A stretch of DNA of 64,000 bases from Deinococcales bacterium (GCA_025359505.1 JANYHH010000002.1:1-64000), one strand, 5' to 3'; counted from the stretch's first letter, positions 7,986-16,453 are shown. The notes: a model not told the origin generated them from the sequence alone. Translations and numbers: made by a program.

Positions 7986-10153
7986 ACCTTTGGAACCTCG
8001 AGGTTGGCAGCACTTACCTGCTTGGTGAATCATTGGTGCGCGTGGAGCGTTTCGTCGGTCACGAAGTTTTGCTGCGTGATGAAGAAAATGTCATCAGCAA
8101 GCTTTCGATCACCGAGTTTGTGAGGCAAGCAGCGCAACCCGCCGATTCAGCAACGAAAAAGTTAGCGATTCCGTTACTTGAAGACATTGTCGGTCCACAA
8201 GCGATTAAAAAAGCTCAAAAGCTACAGCATCACCTCGAAATTGTCTTGCATGGGTTTGATAGTCAACTGGAAGATGGCCCAAACGATCCTGACTACAATC
8301 CTGAAACCACCACGATGACCGAGCGCATCAAGCGCAAGGCTGCGGAACTCGGTCGGAAGCCAAGTGCGCTTTTCAAAATGAAACGGCGTTACAAAAACTC
8401 AGGCATTGTGGGGCTGCTCGACGGACGCTCGATTCGCGATCACAGCGCCGAGCGACGAGACAGCAGTCCGCTGTACCTGAGCATTGCGCAAGTACTTAGA
8501 GACACGCACGATGCCTCGAAGAAAAACAACAAAACTTTGTACGAATTAATAGAAGCTACGCTTTTAGAACACTACCCAGAAGCGAAGTTACCCTCTGTTT
8601 CAACCCTGAATCGCTTGCTTAGGATCGTCAAGCAGGAACTGAGGTTTCAGGGTTCACCACGCCAACGGCAGAAACGTGCGCTCGAGCCACGGATGCCGTT
8701 CGGTCAATTCCGAGCAATCCGTCCCGGACAAGTGGTTCTCTTCGACGCCAACTCGTTCGATCTGCTGTGCTTCGACATCAAGTCGATGCAGTGGGTCAAG
8801 GTTGTTCTGGTTTTGGCCTTCGATGTTTACTCCCGTTCAATTGTCGCTTGGCGTTTTATCCCGCAAAGCGCCAAAGCACTCGACGCGGCACTGCTGTTGT
8901 TTGACCTGTTAAATCCCAAGCCCGCGCTGCCAGACTGGCCGGACTGCGCTCAATGGCGCTACTTTGGGGTTCCAGCAGATATCTGGGTGCTGTTGCGACC
9001 AGAAACAAATGTGGCTGCCCCCGACGCAGTGGGAAAGGTCATCGCTGGAATCCCGGTGATCACACCGCAGACCGTGGTCACCGATCACGATAAAATTTTC
9101 GTCTCTCGCTCCTTTCAGCACGTGTGCGCCACTCTGGGAATCACCATTCACCGAGCTCGAATTCGTCGTCCCACCGATAAGTCGATGATCGAGAACGTAT
9201 TCGGGTACATCAATGAGAATTTCGCCGCTCGGCTTCCCGGTTATAAGGGCGCGGATGTGGCGTCGCGCGGTATCGACATCGAGAAGTCTGCTTTTTACTT
9301 CCTCGAGGAGATCGACGCGATGTTCGCCGAGTGGGTTGCCACGGATTGGCAAAACCACGTTTCTCGCACCTTGATCCTCCCTGAACTACCTGCCCTACGA
9401 TTGTCTCCCAACGATGCGTACGCCGAGGGACTCGCTAAATCTGGGATCATGCCCATTCCAACCCAAGTGTATTTTGATTGTCTCGACACGGAGTACCGGG
9501 TCGTCGAATCAAACGGGATCACGGTCGATTACCTCAGCTACGACAGCGTTGACCTCAACTACTACCGCTTCAAGAAATCGAGTCTCACCGAGGATGGCAA
9601 ATTCGCAGTGAAAGTCGACCCTCGGGATCGCAGCCAAATTTACTTTTTCTCAGAACACGAACGTGAATGGTGGTCAATCCCATGGCGTGGAACGAAGATC
9701 TTCCCGAAACCATTCGGCGACATCGCACTCGGTTTCGCCAAAACCAAAGTGATGCAACGATTCAACGAGACATCACCGAACGATGATGACATGGCTCGTG
9801 CTCTGAAAGACTTGTACAAACGCTGGCGGGAGAACCGCTTTGACAGCAACCGAGAGCGCCGCGCATTTGGTCGCTCTGAAGCGTTAAGCGAGCAGGCCTC
9901 GCAAGATCGTCAACGGGATTCAGCAAAAGCCAAAGCAACTCAGCTACCGAGCCCGGAAAACGATCTGTGGGTCGACCAGGGCGAAAATGTCAGCGATGCC
10001 CTTTCCTCCTCCGTTAGATCAGAAGGGTTTAGCACCTCGAGGAGCGTGTATGAATCGTTTGATCACCTCGAAGAAGACGTCTCAGAAGAGCACATCTCAA
10101 CCGCCAAGCAAGATCAACCGTCCAGCCAAAGCCGCCGCAGACGCGGAGGATGA
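7982..10153 (+). CDS. tnsB: TnsB-like DDE transposase (Mu/Tn7 family)
   Basis: 723 aa; HTH region then VVLFDANSFDLLCFD...LVLAFDVYSRSIVAWRF...VTDHDKIFVSRSF...RRPTDKSMIENVFGYINENF integrase core. Confidence 0.93.
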   Translation: MNLWNLEVGSTYLLGESLVRVERFVGHEVLLRDEENVISKLSITEFVRQAAQPADSATKKLAIPLLEDIVGPQAIKKAQKLQHHLEIVLHGFDSQLEDGPNDPDYNPETTTMTERIKRKAAELGRKPSALFKMKRRYKNSGIVGLLDGRSIRDHSAERRDSSPLYLSIAQVLRDTHDASKKNNKTLYELIEATLLEHYPEAKLPSVSTLNRLLRIVKQELRFQGSPRQRQKRALEPRMPFGQFRAIRPGQVVLFDANSFDLLCFDIKSMQWVKVVLVLAFDVYSRSIVAWRFIPQSAKALDAALLLFDLLNPKPALPDWPDCAQWRYFGVPADIWVLLRPETNVAAPDAVGKVIAGIPVITPQTVVTDHDKIFVSRSFQHVCATLGITIHRARIRRPTDKSMIENVFGYINENFAARLPGYKGADVASRGIDIEKSAFYFLEEIDAMFAEWVATDWQNHVSRTLILPELPALRLSPNDAYAEGLAKSGIMPIPTQVYFDCLDTEYRVVESNGITVDYLSYDSVDLNYYRFKKSSLTEDGKFAVKVDPRDRSQIYFFSEHEREWWSIPWRGTKIFPKPFGDIALGFAKTKVMQRFNETSPNDDDMARALKDLYKRWRENRFDSNRERRAFGRSEALSEQASQDRQRDSAKAKATQLPSPENDLWVDQGENVSDALSSSVRSEGFSTSRSVYESFDHLEEDVSEEHISTAKQDQPSSQSRRRRGG

Positions 10154-11339
10154 TGACACCGCGCTGTTCCAGCAGGCTGTCGGCGAGTCACCCTACCCAA
10201 CTGAAGACCTGATTGTCACACACGACGACTGGGTACGATTCGTCGCCACCACGCCTCCACCCTGCCCAGCCGTTCCAACGCCTGCAGAGTGGGAATCGAT
10301 GTCTCTGGCAGACAAAACATCGTCACGTAAAATGCGCAGCGCCTACAACGCGGCGTTTGATTTGATTCTCACGCCCAGTCGCAAAGAGATCCGCGACGCG
10401 ATCATTCGGCTGACGACCATCAACCGCAAATCTCGAGATTCAGCCCGACTCGGTGCGGTGATTCAGGGTTCACCGACAGTTGGGAAAACCACGCTGGTTA
10501 AATACATCGGCAAAAGATACCAAATCGTCGCCTGCCGTCTTCACGTCAATATGTTTGGTCAAGATCAGACCGTAGCGGGAACGGCGTTTCGCTTCATTCC
10601 AGTCGTATTCATTTCCCTCGGAGCGCACAAGAACCGAGAAAAAGTCTCACTCTCGGGTTTCCTCAAGAAAATCTGTAAATTCTACGGCATTGTCATTACC
10701 AAAAAAATGAACGAAGACGATGTCATTGAAGCCATCATCGGCAAAACTCGTGAGTGCAAAACATCGCTTTTTATCCTCGACGAGATCAGCAACCTTGACT
10801 TGCGCTTCATCGGAGCCGAAATCATCATCGAGACGATCAAGGACTTGATGAATCACATCTCGGCCACGTTCATTTTTGCCGGAATCGCCACGAAAGCCGG
10901 CGAGATTTTCGCGGGATACGACCCTGAAAACTACAAAGATTTTGACGGTCAAATCGTCGCGCCTAACAAGCCCAAGCGAACTCGCCGAAAAAAAAGTGAA
11001 GACGACGAGATCCTTAACGATTCACAGTTTTACCATCGGTTGCAAAACTTTCCAATGTTGCCGTTCAAGGACAAGTTGAGCGAGGAGTTCGATGAAATCA
11101 TTGACCGCATCGACCGAGAAATTCGCCTCGTCAATCACCGGGTCGGTAACCTTCGAAAACTCACACCTTACCTAATGCAACGTACCGACGGGTACATTGG
11201 CGCCATTCAGACACTCGTTCGACACGGTTGCGAAATCGCCATCGCAGACACAACAGAGAAAATCACCAAACCATTGCTCGACAAGGTTCGGGTAGATTTC
11301 GCAGCCGAAACCCAGAAAACGAAGCGTCAGGCGAAGTAA
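10050..11339 (+). CDS. tnsC: TnsC-like AAA+ transposition regulator
   Basis: Walker A GSPTVGKTTLVKYI, Walker B SLFILDEISNL; ATG at 10050 after GAGGAG; stop overlaps tniQ start (TAATG). Confidence 0.93.
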   Translation: MNRLITSKKTSQKSTSQPPSKINRPAKAAADAEDDDTALFQQAVGESPYPTEDLIVTHDDWVRFVATTPPPCPAVPTPAEWESMSLADKTSSRKMRSAYNAAFDLILTPSRKEIRDAIIRLTTINRKSRDSARLGAVIQGSPTVGKTTLVKYIGKRYQIVACRLHVNMFGQDQTVAGTAFRFIPVVFISLGAHKNREKVSLSGFLKKICKFYGIVITKKMNEDDVIEAIIGKTRECKTSLFILDEISNLDLRFIGAEIIIETIKDLMNHISATFIFAGIATKAGEIFAGYDPENYKDFDGQIVAPNKPKRTRRKKSEDDEILNDSQFYHRLQNFPMLPFKDKLSEEFDEIIDRIDREIRLVNHRVGNLRKLTPYLMQRTDGYIGAIQTLVRHGCEIAIADTTEKITKPLLDKVRVDFAAETQKTKRQAK

Positions 11340-12493
11340 TGCCCGCCTCTCACCACTCGTCTACACAACCATTCCCTTTTCGGTTGCGAACTCGATCAGG
11401 CTACGCCCTCATCCCCGAACTCGAGCAGTTATCGTATCTGACCAGCACCCCGATGGAATCACTGGCGCAGGCGTGCGCAATACCGCTCGAGCAAAGCCCT
11501 TGGCGTTTTGACCGCCTGACCGTACTGCACACCCCCGAAATTCGGATCATGGCCGCGCGATTTGGCGTTGGCGAAGAGGCAATTCGAGGCATGACCGCGG
11601 AGTATTTCACCCCTCTCCTCTCCTCGCGCTCGAGGACTACCCGAGACTCGGAGACCGCACAGCGCGAGGTGTTTAATGCCCTCAATCCGTTTCCGCCTCA
11701 ACTGAAACTCTGCCCCGCTTGTCTGCATGAAGGACGCAATGTGCGCCTTGCTTGGCAGACCACTTGGACGTTCATGTGCCTGCGACATGGTTTGATGTTG
11801 ATTGACACCTGTCCGCACTGCCAGTGCGGACTCGCCTCGAAGCGGGTGTCAGCACCTGGGGTAGCCCAACTGGGTACGTGTCAAAACCAAATCGACGGTG
11901 AGGAGTGCCCGCAACAATTCGCCGACCTACCTCGAGTCCATCTCGAATCGATGCCCGAAGCGCGAACAGCACAGATTGCCTTCGAGCGAGCCTTAACCGG
12001 GCGCATCAGTCCTTTATTGGGAAGACCCCAGATTGCTCAACGCTACCTCAGAGGGATCACCAGCTTGTTCGAGCTACTCTGGATTATCTTGATCCCAAAG
12101 CACTTCACTCCCCGCGAACCGTGTATTGATCAAGCCTTTGCCGATTACTGCTCAAGTCGAGACACGCTCCTCGCTCTCGATGATAAAGAACCAGACGCAA
12201 ATTCGCGGCATCAAACTCGCAGCCCACTGATGGCGCTCACCAGTCCACTGGCATTGCAATTGGCATCTTCATCTAGCCAGCACGCAACCAGCGATGGACT
12301 GATTCATCTCATTCAGCGCACCCTTTTCTGGCAACCCGAATCCAGCATCTGGATTGCCCGTCAGCTACTTCGCCTGCGAGACCGACCTGATGTGTATTGG
12401 CATCAAGCGTTCAACCAAACCCTGCACTGGTTGTTCAAGCACGATCCAGCCGCTCGAGAGGAAACCCAATATGCTTTCCCAGACCATCATTAA
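11339..12493 (+). CDS. tniQ: TniQ family protein
   Basis: FPFRLRTRSGYALIPELEQL... with zinc-binding CPACLHEG...CLRHGLMLIDTCPHCQC. Confidence 0.9.
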   Translation: MPASHHSSTQPFPFRLRTRSGYALIPELEQLSYLTSTPMESLAQACAIPLEQSPWRFDRLTVLHTPEIRIMAARFGVGEEAIRGMTAEYFTPLLSSRSRTTRDSETAQREVFNALNPFPPQLKLCPACLHEGRNVRLAWQTTWTFMCLRHGLMLIDTCPHCQCGLASKRVSAPGVAQLGTCQNQIDGEECPQQFADLPRVHLESMPEARTAQIAFERALTGRISPLLGRPQIAQRYLRGITSLFELLWIILIPKHFTPREPCIDQAFADYCSSRDTLLALDDKEPDANSRHQTRSPLMALTSPLALQLASSSSQHATSDGLIHLIQRTLFWQPESSIWIARQLLRLRDRPDVYWHQAFNQTLHWLFKHDPAAREETQYAFPDHH

Positions 12494-13037
12494 TTTAAGT
12501 CCGAACGACAGTGAAACGCAGCGGCTGCTCGAGTATCCTTACCGCTTTCACCACGTCCTCGAAGACATCAATACGGCACGTCAACGTTTGCTGTGGCGAT
12601 TTGCGCATCAACGGTTGTTGATTCGCCACTCGCAACCGCTTGACTGGAATCGTCTCGATCAACGATTTCCAAGACTTGGTCAGCGAACCCACAGTCATCT
12701 TCAAAATACGCCTAAAGTTGGCGATTATTTCGCCTTCAATCTGCTCGCTTATATCCGACGTAGACCAGTGACGGGGCCGTGGATCGTGCAAGAACCGGAT
12801 CAGTATCGCGAGTGGCTTCAACGCCAATCGGCAGCCGTGGGTTTTGATGTTAAAGAAATTTCGAGAATGTCCCAAAGCTCGACGTATGTGAGAACTTCAT
12901 CAATGGGTTTAAACATACAACCTGTGGAGATCATCGGGCAGTTAGAAGTTAGTGATGTCGCTAGCTTTACACAGACTCTCGAGAAGGGGCTGGGTCGAAT
13001 GCGTGCATTTGGTTGCGGCCTACTGCTCATCAAATGA
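12471..13037 (+). CDS. cas6e: Cas6e/CasE (type I-E crRNA endoribonuclease)
   Basis: 188 aa; YRFHHVLEDINTARQRLLWRF N-term and GLGRMRAFGCGLLLIK C-terminal glycine-rich loop. Confidence 0.85.
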   Translation: MLSQTIINLSPNDSETQRLLEYPYRFHHVLEDINTARQRLLWRFAHQRLLIRHSQPLDWNRLDQRFPRLGQRTHSHLQNTPKVGDYFAFNLLAYIRRRPVTGPWIVQEPDQYREWLQRQSAAVGFDVKEISRMSQSSTYVRTSSMGLNIQPVEIIGQLEVSDVASFTQTLEKGLGRMRAFGCGLLLIK

Positions 13038-13081
13038 GGCTAAAAGCTATTTAACTCGTCAGGACTGTGTCTCAGCCAAGT

Positions 13082-13349
13082 GTCCTTCCCACGTGTGTGG
13101 GGATCAGCCGAGTCCGACATAGATCGCCGGCATCAGCAGCGCGTCCTTCCCACGTGTGTGGGGATCAGCCGAGTTCCGGGAAAATTTCGTTGGGCGTGGC
13201 GAAGTTCTTCCCACGTATGTGGGGATCAGCCGGTTTTGCCCGTCGACATATCGGCTACCAGCCAGTCGTTCCCACACAAGTGGGGATCAGCCACTCGAAC
13301 CTTCGTTTCGAACGTCTGCACCACTTCCCACTAGTGTGGGGTTAAACCT
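13082..13349 (+). CRISPR. type I-E-like array: five repeats, four spacers; units 1-3 regular (29/32 nt), unit 4 atypical
   Basis: Repeats at 13082-13110, 13143-13171, 13204-13232 (61-nt period), diverged 13265-13293 and ~13321-13349; consensus GTCCTTCCCACGTGTGTGGGGATCAGCCG with CCCAC/GTGGG stem, I-E-like. Confidence 0.93.
13294..13320 (+). other. atypical 27-nt spacer 4 (candidate homing guide against comM)
   Basis: CTCGAACCTTCGTTTCGAACGTCTGCA flanked by repeats with changed loops (ACAA, TAGT) and changed 3' ends. Confidence 0.85.
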
Positions 13350-13378
13350 TTAAGTCACATACAACCCTTGGAGGACGC

Positions 13379-14581
13379 GTGAACCTCTTATACGATCCTT
13401 GGATTCCGACCACCAATGGCGAACGTGGGATGCTCGAGGTACTCGAGAACGCACGCACGATCAACTTATCCTCTGGCGGCATGGCGTTTCTCAGTATTCT
13501 CCGCGTGTTGCTCGCTGCTTGTTATCGCGGCTGCGAAGACAGCCGTGGATTGCTACGACGAGGCGTAGGCCTTCGCACGCTTAAAAATCTCGAGCAACGG
13601 GCAGCAGCATTTGATCTACACGACGGGTATCTCACCTGCCCAGATCTCACCGCTCGCGTAGCAACCCTTGCCACGATCATGAACGAACGGGCGGCGGGCA
13701 GGACGATGAGCTTTCACCATCATGGGCGCGACGACCGTTCACCAGTCATCACCGAGGGTCAATTGGCGCGACGGGTTCTCGAGTATCACGCGTTCGCGCC
13801 AGCCAGCGGTAAATCGGTGACGGGATATCGCACCGTCAGTCCGTGCGCCAATGTCGCTCTTGGAGTAGCGAGCGGCTCTAACCTGCTCGAGACATTAGCC
13901 CTCAATCTCGTGCCTGACAGTTCACCTCCAACACCATCATGGGATTTACCGCGAGTTCAAGAGTCCGATTTGATCGCGCGAACGCGGAGTAAAGCCGGTA
14001 GCATTGCCGAGTTGTACACGTGGTTGGGACAGGCCGTGCGGTTGTGGCCTGAAGGGGTCGGCACGGCACGCGGGTTCACCCATGCGGGGCTGCGCGATCC
14101 AATGGCCGCCCTTAGCAAAGGCAAAAGTGTGAACAGCCAGTACCCATTGCAAGGCAATGAACTCGAGCCGTGGGCGCTCGCGTGTCGCTTGAGCGGCTGG
14201 AGCACGCTACCCGCAGCGACGCTGGTACACGCTGCTGGAGTGGGTGTGGCGTTTTCGGTGCGCGTCATCGCTCAGGTCAGCGATAAGAAAAATAAGGTCA
14301 AAGTTCTCGAGCGGACAGATTCCTGTTTTTCGTCGGCGCTCATCTGCTTCGATTTGGCTCAAATCATCACGAAAATGCGCACTGTCCTCAAGAAAGAGTC
14401 CCTGTACACCGCTCGGGTGTTCGTCTCCACCTTCGAAAATGCACTGATAGAGCGAGCCGGAGCATTTCGATTGAAAGAGTTCATCGATTCTAGCGATCTG
14501 CCGCTCAGCGCGAAGCAAAAGACCAGTCTGCGCGTTCTACTTAAAAGATCGGCACTTGGAGGCAACCATCATGAAGTATGA
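13379..14581 (+). CDS. cas8e: Cas8e/Cse1/CasA (short, 400 aa), GTG start
   Basis: MNLLYDPWIPTTNGERG N-terminal CasA signature; position upstream of cas7e; SVTGYRTVSP. Confidence 0.82.
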   Translation: MNLLYDPWIPTTNGERGMLEVLENARTINLSSGGMAFLSILRVLLAACYRGCEDSRGLLRRGVGLRTLKNLEQRAAAFDLHDGYLTCPDLTARVATLATIMNERAAGRTMSFHHHGRDDRSPVITEGQLARRVLEYHAFAPASGKSVTGYRTVSPCANVALGVASGSNLLETLALNLVPDSSPPTPSWDLPRVQESDLIARTRSKAGSIAELYTWLGQAVRLWPEGVGTARGFTHAGLRDPMAALSKGKSVNSQYPLQGNELEPWALACRLSGWSTLPAATLVHAAGVGVAFSVRVIAQVSDKKNKVKVLERTDSCFSSALICFDLAQIITKMRTVLKKESLYTARVFVSTFENALIERAGAFRLKEFIDSSDLPLSAKQKTSLRVLLKRSALGGNHHEV

Positions 14582-15791
14582 GGTACACCTGATTCAGCCA
14601 ATAGCCGTAAACCGCATGAACACCAACGGTGACAAGCAACCTAAAACCATTGACTTTGGTGGCTACACCCGAGCGCGACTCTCGAGTCAAAGCCAGAAAT
14701 ACGCCAGCCGCAAGTACACGCAAGAGTTCGGGCTCCTCGATCAAAACGAGATCGCCCTGCGAACCCGAAAGTTCACGCAGTTGATTCAGGCGGAACTCGA
14801 AAAACAAGGGTTTTCACCCGACGATGCGATTACACTCGCTCAGTTCGCAATGTCCGCGATTGGGATGAGTCACAAAAAGGGAGAAGATAAAAAAATTGAG
14901 CAACCACTGCTGAACGAGTACATGATCCTGTGCTGCCAAGCCGAGATCGACGCGTTTTTAGCAGCGGTGATTCGGCATCAGGATGCGATTCGCAAGGTGT
15001 CACTGGCCAAACCCATTGCTGCCGATGAGGAAACACCCAAGCCTAACGACTCACCGGTTAAATCAAAGTCGAAGTTGACTGCGAAGAAAGCTCTAGCTCG
15101 GCAATTTCCAGAAGTGGTTCGCAGTGATTTGGCGAAGGCCTTCATCGCTCACCGCAATCTCGAGGTGACGCTGTACGGCAGGCAACTTGCCGATTTTCCG
15201 GAAGGCACGGTCGACGGGCAAGTGCAGGTTGCACACGCCATCGCTGTAAACTACGCGCCTCGAGAACTGGATTTTTTCGTATCGATTGACGACTTAGCGG
15301 CTCCCGGGGAAGCCGAGGCGGGGATGCTGGATGACCTCGAGGTGACCGCGCCCACTCTCTACCGCACGGCGGCGGTGAACACATCCCAGATCGCTCGAGT
15401 GCTGGGTAGTCATGAGGCAGCAGTACTGGGCACCAAAGCGTTTCTCGAAGCGTTTACCGCATCGCTCCCAGCGGGCGGCAAGAATTCTTATCACGCCACG
15501 ACCGCACCGACCTTCGTGCTTTTTCGCGAGGTTCAACGGGGCTCACCCCTATCGTTTGCTCCCGCGTTCGAGAACCCCGTCAGGCCAGAACGTCATCGTA
15601 GCCTCTCGGAAATGGCGGTTGCACGGCTAGATGAATACATTCGCAAGTTAGAAACGGCATTCCCATCGTTTAAGTCCGAAAGGCAATGTTGCATCAACCT
15701 CACCGGTTACGAATTTCAGAACGCGCCAAGCGTGAAGAATCTACGTGCGGCGCTCGAGTACATGCTGCAAGACAGGCACATTGATGGCTGA
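14571..15791 (+). CDS. cas7e: Cas7e/Cse4/CasC
   Basis: EVHLIQPIAVNRMNTNGDKQPKTIDFGGYTRARLSSQSQKYASRKY, Cse4 family N-terminus. Confidence 0.92.
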   Translation: MKYEVHLIQPIAVNRMNTNGDKQPKTIDFGGYTRARLSSQSQKYASRKYTQEFGLLDQNEIALRTRKFTQLIQAELEKQGFSPDDAITLAQFAMSAIGMSHKKGEDKKIEQPLLNEYMILCCQAEIDAFLAAVIRHQDAIRKVSLAKPIAADEETPKPNDSPVKSKSKLTAKKALARQFPEVVRSDLAKAFIAHRNLEVTLYGRQLADFPEGTVDGQVQVAHAIAVNYAPRELDFFVSIDDLAAPGEAEAGMLDDLEVTAPTLYRTAAVNTSQIARVLGSHEAAVLGTKAFLEAFTASLPAGGKNSYHATTAPTFVLFREVQRGSPLSFAPAFENPVRPERHRSLSEMAVARLDEYIRKLETAFPSFKSERQCCINLTGYEFQNAPSVKNLRAALEYMLQDRHIDG

Positions 15792-16221
15792 GCTGAAAAT
15801 GCGATTGCAGGGACCGATGCAGGCTTGGGGTGTGGACGGAGCAGGTCAGATCAGACGCACCCATGCCGCGCCGCAAAAGCGGGCGGTTCTCGGTTTGATC
15901 CGCGCCGCCAAGGGCTTATCGCGCGATGAGGAATGGGCAGATCTCGAGGATCTCGAGTACCGCTGCGAAACCCTGCGGTCAGGCGTGCGGATGTGGGATT
16001 TCGCGACGATGTCAAACGTGATCAGCGCCGACGGGAAGGTAACGCACCCCCGAGGAATTCAGGAAAAGGAATACCTCGCAAATGCTGATTTTCTCATTCA
16101 TTTGGCAGGGAGCGACGATCTCATTGCTGAGGTCAGGGCTGCTCTCGAAGACCCAGTGTTTTTGATCGGCTTGGGTCGCCGCGATTGCCCGCCGAGTGCA
16201 CCCTTGCTTGCCGATTTGTAA
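15784..16221 (+). CDS. cas5e: Cas5e/CasD (short, 145 aa)
   Basis: MRLQGPMQAWGVDG...RRTHAAPQKRAVLGLIRAAKG...FLIGLGRRDCPPSAPL, Cas5e signatures; C-terminus ends right after the GRR.CPPS motif. Confidence 0.88.
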   Translation: MAELKMRLQGPMQAWGVDGAGQIRRTHAAPQKRAVLGLIRAAKGLSRDEEWADLEDLEYRCETLRSGVRMWDFATMSNVISADGKVTHPRGIQEKEYLANADFLIHLAGSDDLIAEVRAALEDPVFLIGLGRRDCPPSAPLLADL

Positions 16222-16249
16222 AGCCGTGACTGACTCAAGAGGTAAGAAG

Positions 16250-16273
16250 AAATTTGCACATCGGCGCAAATTT
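16250..16273. repeat. perfect inverted repeat downstream of cas5e
   Basis: AAATTTGC-acatcggc-GCAAATTT. Confidence 0.6.
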
Positions 16274-16453
16274 GGCAACCAGCTAACTTCAGTTCCTCAA
16301 GCATCGCGAGATTTGGGGAGAGATACCCCTTGGGGTCGCTAAGTTTCGTGAACACGATATCGGGGCACGAACAACAATCGCAAGACATGCAAATTTTAAG
16401 TGCTGAGATTGCCGTACTCGGAATTCGAGGTGTGAACTCTTCAGACGCGCACC

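Larger units (their letters stand above)
7051..16221 (+). mobile_element. core of a Tn7-like type I-E CRISPR-associated transposon (tnsA-side end at ~7051; distal end not located)
   Basis: TnsA, TnsB, TnsC, TniQ, Cas6e, CRISPR array, Cas8e, Cas7e, Cas5e co-directional and overlapping; 5'-TGT at 7051; interrupts comM. Confidence 0.9.

Noticed and set aside
13294-13325. Treating spacer 4 as a normal 32-nt spacer
   Set aside because: Positions 28-32 do not match comM and overlap the aligned start of repeat 5; a 27-nt spacer fits both the repeat alignment and the target match.
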